A stretch of DNA of 64,000 nucleotides from Marinobacter sp. JH2 (lineage in GTDB: Bacteria > Pseudomonadota > Gammaproteobacteria > Pseudomonadales > Oleiphilaceae), in contig NZ_CP037934.1 in assembly GCF_004353225.1 (NCBI RefSeq), positions 310,001 to 374,000 of the forward strand. The letters run 5' to 3'. The notes under the pieces were generated by a model. That model was not told where the DNA came from and made no database searches. It worked only from the letters and a program-made list of their open reading frames with translations. The translations under genes and the position numbers were made by a program. Positions 59,866 through 64,000 of the stretch are shown here, in pieces (the first letter of the stretch is position 1; every line of letters begins with the position of its first letter).

Positions 59866-60829
59866 GCAAACGAGTAATCGTCAGCGCATCCTTGTCACGG
59901 TCGTAATACACCGCCTGATTCACCAAGTCTGAAGAAAACGAAACACTCATACCCCCACCAGAGCCAGCGATACGCACCAACTTTTTTACCTTACGGTGGT
60001 CCGGGTGCAAAACCCCGGTTTCCGGCATTTCCACATTCTGACTGGCGAATTCCTTAAAACGCTCAGGCTGACTCTCGTCCAGATAACTAGACAAAGCCTC
60101 AATCGCCACCGGTTCACCCAAGGCATGTTGGTCTTTGCAGAATTCGTAAGCCTTAGCACGCACCTCGCCGGCTTTCTCCGGTTCGCTAGTCTTAGCAAAG
60201 GCCTCTACCGCATCCAAAAAGGTGGTGGTTTCTTTCTCCACATCCACGCTGTTAGTGAATGCACACAGACGAATGAACAACTCGCCGGGATCACCCGTGC
60301 CGCGGGCGTGCACGAGAGTCATGTAATTGTCCCCGTCTTTCCCATCGCGCCAGTCGTCAAGCTCAATGCGAACCGCCAGATTCAGGCGGGACAAGCTCAA
60401 AACATCGGTGGCATCCAGCTTCTGGCTGCCGTCGAAACGCATCGCGCTGTCGGTTTCAAGAACGAACAGGTACACCACCTCCGAATCGGCCAAAGCATCG
60501 TGCACAACCATCAAGTGGCCATCGAACTCCTCCTGACTGCCATTCAGAAGTTCCTGCCACTGGCCAAACAAACGATCCGTCATAGCAGCAAAGGTTTGCT
60601 TCTCTTCCAGATAATCCTTCAGCCAGGCACTGAATGGGCACTCCCCGACATCATCAGAGAAACGGCCGTACTTTTTCCCCGGCTTGCTGTTAAACAAACG
60701 CTTCATCTGCTTGTGCAGCGCTTCGTAATCGCCACCGGGCTCCTGCAAGGCCTCACCGGCAACAAGGCGAGCGGGTTGGCCCGGCTGGTATTGGCTGGCG
60801 AAAGCGGTGCGGAGGTGATTGATGGCCAT
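59813..60829 (-). CDS. ndpA: nucleoid-associated protein NdpA (YejK)
   Basis: The 338-residue protein is similar to YejK/NdpA, which binds chromosomal DNA. The family block FSSDLVNQAVYYDRDKDALT is at the C-terminus, and LFNSKPGKKYGRFSDDVG near residue 50. The protein is acidic overall with no membrane segment. It ends convergent with trmH with a 53-bp overlap, so each transcript is antisense to the other's 3' end. Upstream is a palindrome-bearing gap before cysN. Confidence 0.92.
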   Translation of the reverse strand: MAINHLRTAFASQYQPGQPARLVAGEALQEPGGDYEALHKQMKRLFNSKPGKKYGRFSDDVGECPFSAWLKDYLEEKQTFAAMTDRLFGQWQELLNGSQEEFDGHLMVVHDALADSEVVYLFVLETDSAMRFDGSQKLDATDVLSLSRLNLAVRIELDDWRDGKDGDNYMTLVHARGTGDPGELFIRLCAFTNSVDVEKETTTFLDAVEAFAKTSEPEKAGEVRAKAYEFCKDQHALGEPVAIEALSSYLDESQPERFKEFASQNVEMPETGVLHPDHRKVKKLVRIAGSGGGMSVSFSSDLVNQAVYYDRDKDALTITRLPKALREQLQRYLEARED

Positions 60830-60985
60830 ATTACGATCCTGTCGAGTTTACGAGATTCAGATGGCGCAGATGATGCCACGGATCGGAAAGGGATTCATTT
60901 GCAGAATGTACGGAGAGGGGAGTGTTGCTCGTAATAAGCCGAAGATGTGTTCACGCGAACGCGAACGAAGAATAACGTCGGCGGC

Positions 60986-61068
60986 GGGGTGAGGGTTCCT
61001 TTTTCTGCCGGAAAAAGATGTCTGAGCGAAGCGAGTTATTTTTCCAAAGAAAAAGGAACCCTTACCCC
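60986..61068. repeat. long palindrome between cysN and ndpA (different family)
   Basis: Arms at 60986-61006 and 61048-61068 match at 20 of 21 positions (GGGGTGAGGGTTCC / GGAACCCTTACCCC and flanking T and A runs). An inner GGAAAAA/TTTTTCC pair and a centre reading GAGCGAAGCGAG follow. It lies in the 278-base gap between two leftward genes, downstream of cysN, and could end its transcript with the T-run in either direction. Its core is not related to copies A-C. Repeat-prone composition rather than a gene is seen in the rest. Confidence 0.75.
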
Positions 61069-61107
61069 GGCAGCCCGCCCGCCAAGGTAAGGGAATCCCT
61101 ATTTAGA

Positions 61108-62748
61108 TCATAATGCCCGAAGTAATCCAGAAACCGCCTCAGCAATCTCCGCTTCGCGATCAGCAGTCACGCTGGTATTAGCAATGTCAGTGCCCAAATT
61201 CACAGTCACGGCAATTAGCCCGTGAGCAGTAAGCAACTGCGAAACGCGACGACGCTCATCCGCATCACCGGCATTTTCTTCCGAAACCACCACAGCCGTC
61301 CGCCCTTGATCAAACAAAGCACGCTCGACCGCCAAGGCCAAAGCCGGGGCTTGCTTGCCATTACAGGCAATGATCGTCGGCTTCTGAGCCAAGCGGCGCT
61401 CGCGTTCTTCTGCGGTGACCGGGGCAAGCGACTCAAGGCCATCGGCCAAACCAGCGATCATACCCGCGCCCACTGTAACGTTGGTCAGGCGATCGATGAC
61501 AATGAAGCTGCCAGTGGCGTGATTGCGCTGATACGCATCAAACGCAATGGGCTGGTTCAGGGTCAGTTCGCATAAGCCGATTTCGTTGAGCTGCAACTGG
61601 CTCGGGTTCGGGTTCTGCTCCAGCGAGTTTACATCGGTCTGATGGTGAATCTTCTTCACCGTCCCGGAGGTAAATGTCGGCCCGAGTTTGATGTCGTATA
61701 GGCGACCGGTTTCCAGCGGAGCGTCTGTCATCCACACGATGTTGGCGTTAAAGCGATTCGCCACCTCCGGTTCGTCATCCGCTTTCACCAGCATGTCGCC
61801 ACGGCTGATATCGATCTCGTCTTCCAGAGTCAGAGTAACGGCCTGATCGATGTAGGCTTCATCGAGATTGCCGTCAAAGGTGACGATTTCTTTGACCTTG
61901 CTGGTGCGGCGCGAGGGTAGGACCATCACGGTTTCGCCCGGACGGATCACGCCAGAAGCGATGGTGCCGCAGAAGCCACGGAAGTTGAGGTTGGGGCGAG
62001 TGACGTACTGCACCGGGAAACGGAAATGCTCCAGGTTCTTGTCTCGCGACACCTCAACGGTTTCAAGGATTTCCATCAAAGGCTGGCCGCTAAACCAAGG
62101 CGTGTTCTCGCTCCGGTTCACGACGTTATCGCCATCAAGCGCCGACAGAGGCACAAAGCGAATGTCTTTAAGGCCCAGTTTGGTGGCAAATGCCAAGTAC
62201 TCTTCGCGAATTTCGTTGAAGCGCTCTTCGCTGAAATCTACCAGGTCCATCTTGTTCACCGCCACCACAATGTGGCGAATGCCCTGCAGCGAGGCGATGA
62301 ACGAGTGACGACGAGTTTGCGTCATCACACCGTGGCGGGCGTCGATCATAAGAATCGCCAGCTGGGCAGTTGACGCGCCGGTGGCCATATTGCGCGTGTA
62401 CTGCTCATGGCCGGGGGTATCGGCAATGATGAACTTGCGCTTGTCGGTGCTGAAATAGCGGTAGGCCACATCAATGGTGATGCCTTGCTCACGCTCGGCC
62501 TGCAAACCATCCACCAAAAGGGCCAAATCCAGTTTTTCACCGGTGGTGCCCATCTTGGCGCTGTCGGTTTTCAGGGTGGCCATGTGATCTTCATAGATCA
62601 TCTTGGTGTCGTGCAGCAAACGGCCAATCAGGGTGCTTTTGCCGTCATCAACGCTGCCGCAGGTCAACAAGCGAAGCAGTTCTTTGTTTTCGTGCTGTTT
62701 CAGGTACGACAGAATATCGTCGGCGATCAATTCAGACTGGTGTGACAT
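61108..62748 (-). CDS. cysN: sulfate adenylyltransferase large subunit with decayed C-terminal domain
   Basis: CysN is the GTPase subunit that drives ATP sulfurylase (with CysD) to make adenosine phosphosulfate. GTPase motifs are [23 protein letters not shown] and NKMDL, then two EF-Tu-like beta domains. The 546 residues exceed stand-alone CysN (about 475). Residues 456-546 resemble an APS-kinase (CysC) domain in outline, ending with [16 protein letters not shown], but the P-loop is [10 protein letters not shown] instead of GxSGxGKST, and DGDN is replaced by SEEN. It starts one base after cysD. The ATG at 62805 is less likely. Confidence 0.93.
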   Translation of the reverse strand: MSHQSELIADDILSYLKQHENKELLRLLTCGSVDDGKSTLIGRLLHDTKMIYEDHMATLKTDSAKMGTTGEKLDLALLVDGLQAEREQGITIDVAYRYFSTDKRKFIIADTPGHEQYTRNMATGASTAQLAILMIDARHGVMTQTRRHSFIASLQGIRHIVVAVNKMDLVDFSEERFNEIREEYLAFATKLGLKDIRFVPLSALDGDNVVNRSENTPWFSGQPLMEILETVEVSRDKNLEHFRFPVQYVTRPNLNFRGFCGTIASGVIRPGETVMVLPSRRTSKVKEIVTFDGNLDEAYIDQAVTLTLEDEIDISRGDMLVKADDEPEVANRFNANIVWMTDAPLETGRLYDIKLGPTFTSGTVKKIHHQTDVNSLEQNPNPSQLQLNEIGLCELTLNQPIAFDAYQRNHATGSFIVIDRLTNVTVGAGMIAGLADGLESLAPVTAEERERRLAQKPTIIACNGKQAPALALAVERALFDQGRTAVVVSEENAGDADERRRVSQLLTAHGLIAVTVNLGTDIANTSVTADREAEIAEAVSGLLRAL

Positions 62749-62749
62749 C

Positions 62750-63658
62750 TTAGAAGTACCCTTCCCGCTTTTTCTGTTCCATGGAGCCGGCTGAGTCGTG
62801 GTCAATGACCCGCCCCTGGCGTTCGGAGCTGGTGGCCAGCAGCATTTCTTGAATGATTTCCGGCAGAGTATCTGCTTCAGATTCGATGGCGCCGGTCAGG
62901 GGGTAACAGCCCAACGTACGGAAGCGCACCGACTTCATCATCGGTTTTTCATCTTCATTCAAAGGCATGCGGTCGTCATCCACCATGATCAACGTGCCAT
63001 CGCGCTCGACAACCGGGCGCACGGCCGAGTAGTACAGGGGAACGATGTCGATGTTCTCCAGATAGATGTATTGCCAGATATCCAGCTCGGTCCAGTTTGA
63101 AAGCGGGAATACGCGAATGCTTTCGCCCTTGTTCACCTTGCCGTTGTAGGTATTCCAAAGTTCGGGGCGCTGGTTTTTCGGATCCCAGCGGTGGTGCTCG
63201 TCCCGGAACGAATACACGCGTTCCTTGGCTCGGGATTTCTCTTCGTCCCGGCGTGCGCCGCCAAAGGCTGCGTCGAACTTGTACTTGTCCAGTGCCTGTT
63301 TCAGGGCCTGGGTTTTCATCATGTCCGTGTGTTTCGCGCTGCCATGGGTAAACGGCCCGATGCCTTGATCTACACCTTCTTGGTTAGTGTGCACGATCAG
63401 GTCCAACCCGTAGCGGCTCACCTGTTTATCACGAAACTCGATCATCTCCCGGAATTTCCAGGTGGTGTCAACATGCATCAGGGGGAAGGGTGGCTTACCC
63501 GGATAGAAGGCTTTTAGCGCCAAATGCAGCATCACGGCCGAGTCTTTGCCGACGGAATAAAGCATGACCGGGTTATCAAACTCGGCCGCCACTTCTCGGA
63601 TTATGTGGATGCTCTCGGCTTCCAGCTGTTTCAGATGGGTGAGGTTGTATGTGGTCAT
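62750..63658 (-). CDS. cysD: sulfate adenylyltransferase small subunit
   Basis: CysD is the catalytic subunit of ATP sulfurylase, which couples sulfate to ATP. The 302-residue protein shows [15 protein letters not shown] (the PP-motif), [46 protein letters not shown] and the tail [23 protein letters not shown] at 63658 has GGA five bases ahead; another ATG at 63664 adds two residues. cysN follows with one base between. cysD-cysN forms the operon for sulfate assimilation. Confidence 0.97.
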   Translation of the reverse strand: MTTYNLTHLKQLEAESIHIIREVAAEFDNPVMLYSVGKDSAVMLHLALKAFYPGKPPFPLMHVDTTWKFREMIEFRDKQVSRYGLDLIVHTNQEGVDQGIGPFTHGSAKHTDMMKTQALKQALDKYKFDAAFGGARRDEEKSRAKERVYSFRDEHHRWDPKNQRPELWNTYNGKVNKGESIRVFPLSNWTELDIWQYIYLENIDIVPLYYSAVRPVVERDGTLIMVDDDRMPLNEDEKPMMKSVRFRTLGCYPLTGAIESEADTLPEIIQEMLLATSSERQGRVIDHDSAGSMEQKKREGYF

Positions 63659-63839
63659 GTTCATCCGTTGCCGCAGAGGGGCTTTTAATGGCTGTAATCA
63701 GGATGAACACTATAACAGGGGGGTGTAGGGTATAAGAAGGTGTCTGGTAAGACTTTTGGGTTCTAATGATATGGCCGGTGCGCTAACCCAAAAGCATTAT
63801 CTGAATGGTAATACCTCTGCTTTCGAGTGTGCCGACGCT

Positions 63840-64000
63840 TTAGTTTTGCCGGGACTCGTCGAAAAGTTTTCCGATGTATTGGTCTATGTAAACAAAGCCG
63901 TTGCCTTCAATGCTATTGAACTGCAGGCCGATATGAAATTGATCGCGGGCGATACGACGGATATGAACGACGTGGCTCTCGGCCACAATGGTGACTGGTT
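63840..64000 (-). CDS. PilZ-domain protein, 5' end outside the window
   Basis: The last 53 codons of a leftward gene enter from the right edge, with the stop at 63840-63842. The segment VHIRRIARDQFHIGLQFNSI and FVYIDQYIGKLFDESRQN matches the C-terminal half of a PilZ domain, the usual c-di-GMP receptor fold. The RxxxR and D/NxSxxG motifs lie outside the window, so c-di-GMP binding cannot be judged. The plus strand is also open here, but codon pattern and the PilZ match favour this strand. The 181 bases to cysD hold no other gene. Confidence 0.75.
   Translation of the reverse strand, partial: PVTIVAESHVVHIRRIARDQFHIGLQFNSIEGNGFVYIDQYIGKLFDESRQN

Noticed and set aside
63772..64000. Plus-strand open frame at the right edge
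   Set aside because: It is the reverse of a clear PilZ C-terminus on the minus strand, and its product resembles nothing.

Overview
The window is a gene-dense stretch of chromosome from a marine gammaproteobacterium of the Marinobacter/Pseudomonas type. This rests on protein-level resemblance and on gene order: serB-fimX, efp-epmA, psd, motAB, rsgA, orn, queG, nnr-tsaE-amiB-mutL-miaA-hfq-hflXKC-hisZ-purA, the bio cluster next to acyl-CoA dehydrogenases, and miaB-phoH-ybeY-corC-lnt / leuS-lptE-holA all recall Pseudomonas synteny. No rRNA, tRNA, CRISPR array, prophage, transposase or plasmid gene was seen. Almost all genes are core housekeeping genes, so the novelty lies mainly between genes.

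Layout. 1-3.5 kb: a truncated EAL phosphodiesterase, a possible 15-residue mini-gene with its own hairpin, a cytochrome b561/YceI pair and a small membrane protein. 3.5-11.2 kb: parC-serB facing fimX and a 595-residue protein with a PilZ-like C-terminus. 11.3-18.8 kb: elongation factor P with both of its lysylation enzymes (epmB, epmA), psd, the flagellar stator motAB, rsgA and orn. 18.8-33 kb: queG, then a long rightward run from nnr to purA (tRNA modification, cell-wall amidase, mismatch repair, Hfq, HflX, HflKC, HisZ, PurA). 33-36.6 kb: a leftward cmoB/cmoA/srkA group with two small single-span membrane proteins. 36.7-43.6 kb: an FAD oxidoreductase, comF, the biotin operon bioBFCD (no bioH) and two small accessory genes. 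43.6-48.4 kb: two tandem acyl-CoA dehydrogenases and a secreted endonuclease. 48.5-58.7 kb: a leftward block holA-lptE-leuS, lnt-corC-ybeY-phoH, miaB, interrupted by a rightward ybeL-like gene. 59-64 kb: trmH, ndpA, cysN-cysD and the end of a PilZ-domain gene.

How the genes connect. A second-messenger theme recurs: an EAL enzyme, the degenerate c-di-GMP receptor FimX with a putative PilZ-like partner, Orn (which finishes c-di-GMP breakdown) and a PilZ protein at the right edge. A translation-quality theme is also strong: EpmA/EpmB/EF-P, QueG, TsaE, MiaA, MiaB, CmoA/CmoB, TrmH, RsgA, HflX, YbeY and LeuS.

The most unusual signal is a family of long intergenic palindromes (about 110 bp; copies near 18.19, 39.73 and 58.95 kb). 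Each has 26-28 bp self-complementary arms flanking a core that carries two small hairpins. The core is clearly related between copies, while the outer arms differ in sequence but stay self-complementary within each copy. Two copies lie between divergent gene pairs and one lies inside the biotin operon. A different palindrome lies between cysN and ndpA. Other points of interest are a well-formed BirA-type operator at bioB, two overlapping PsrA-like operators on the acyl-CoA dehydrogenase promoter, and a decayed APS-kinase-like tail on CysN.
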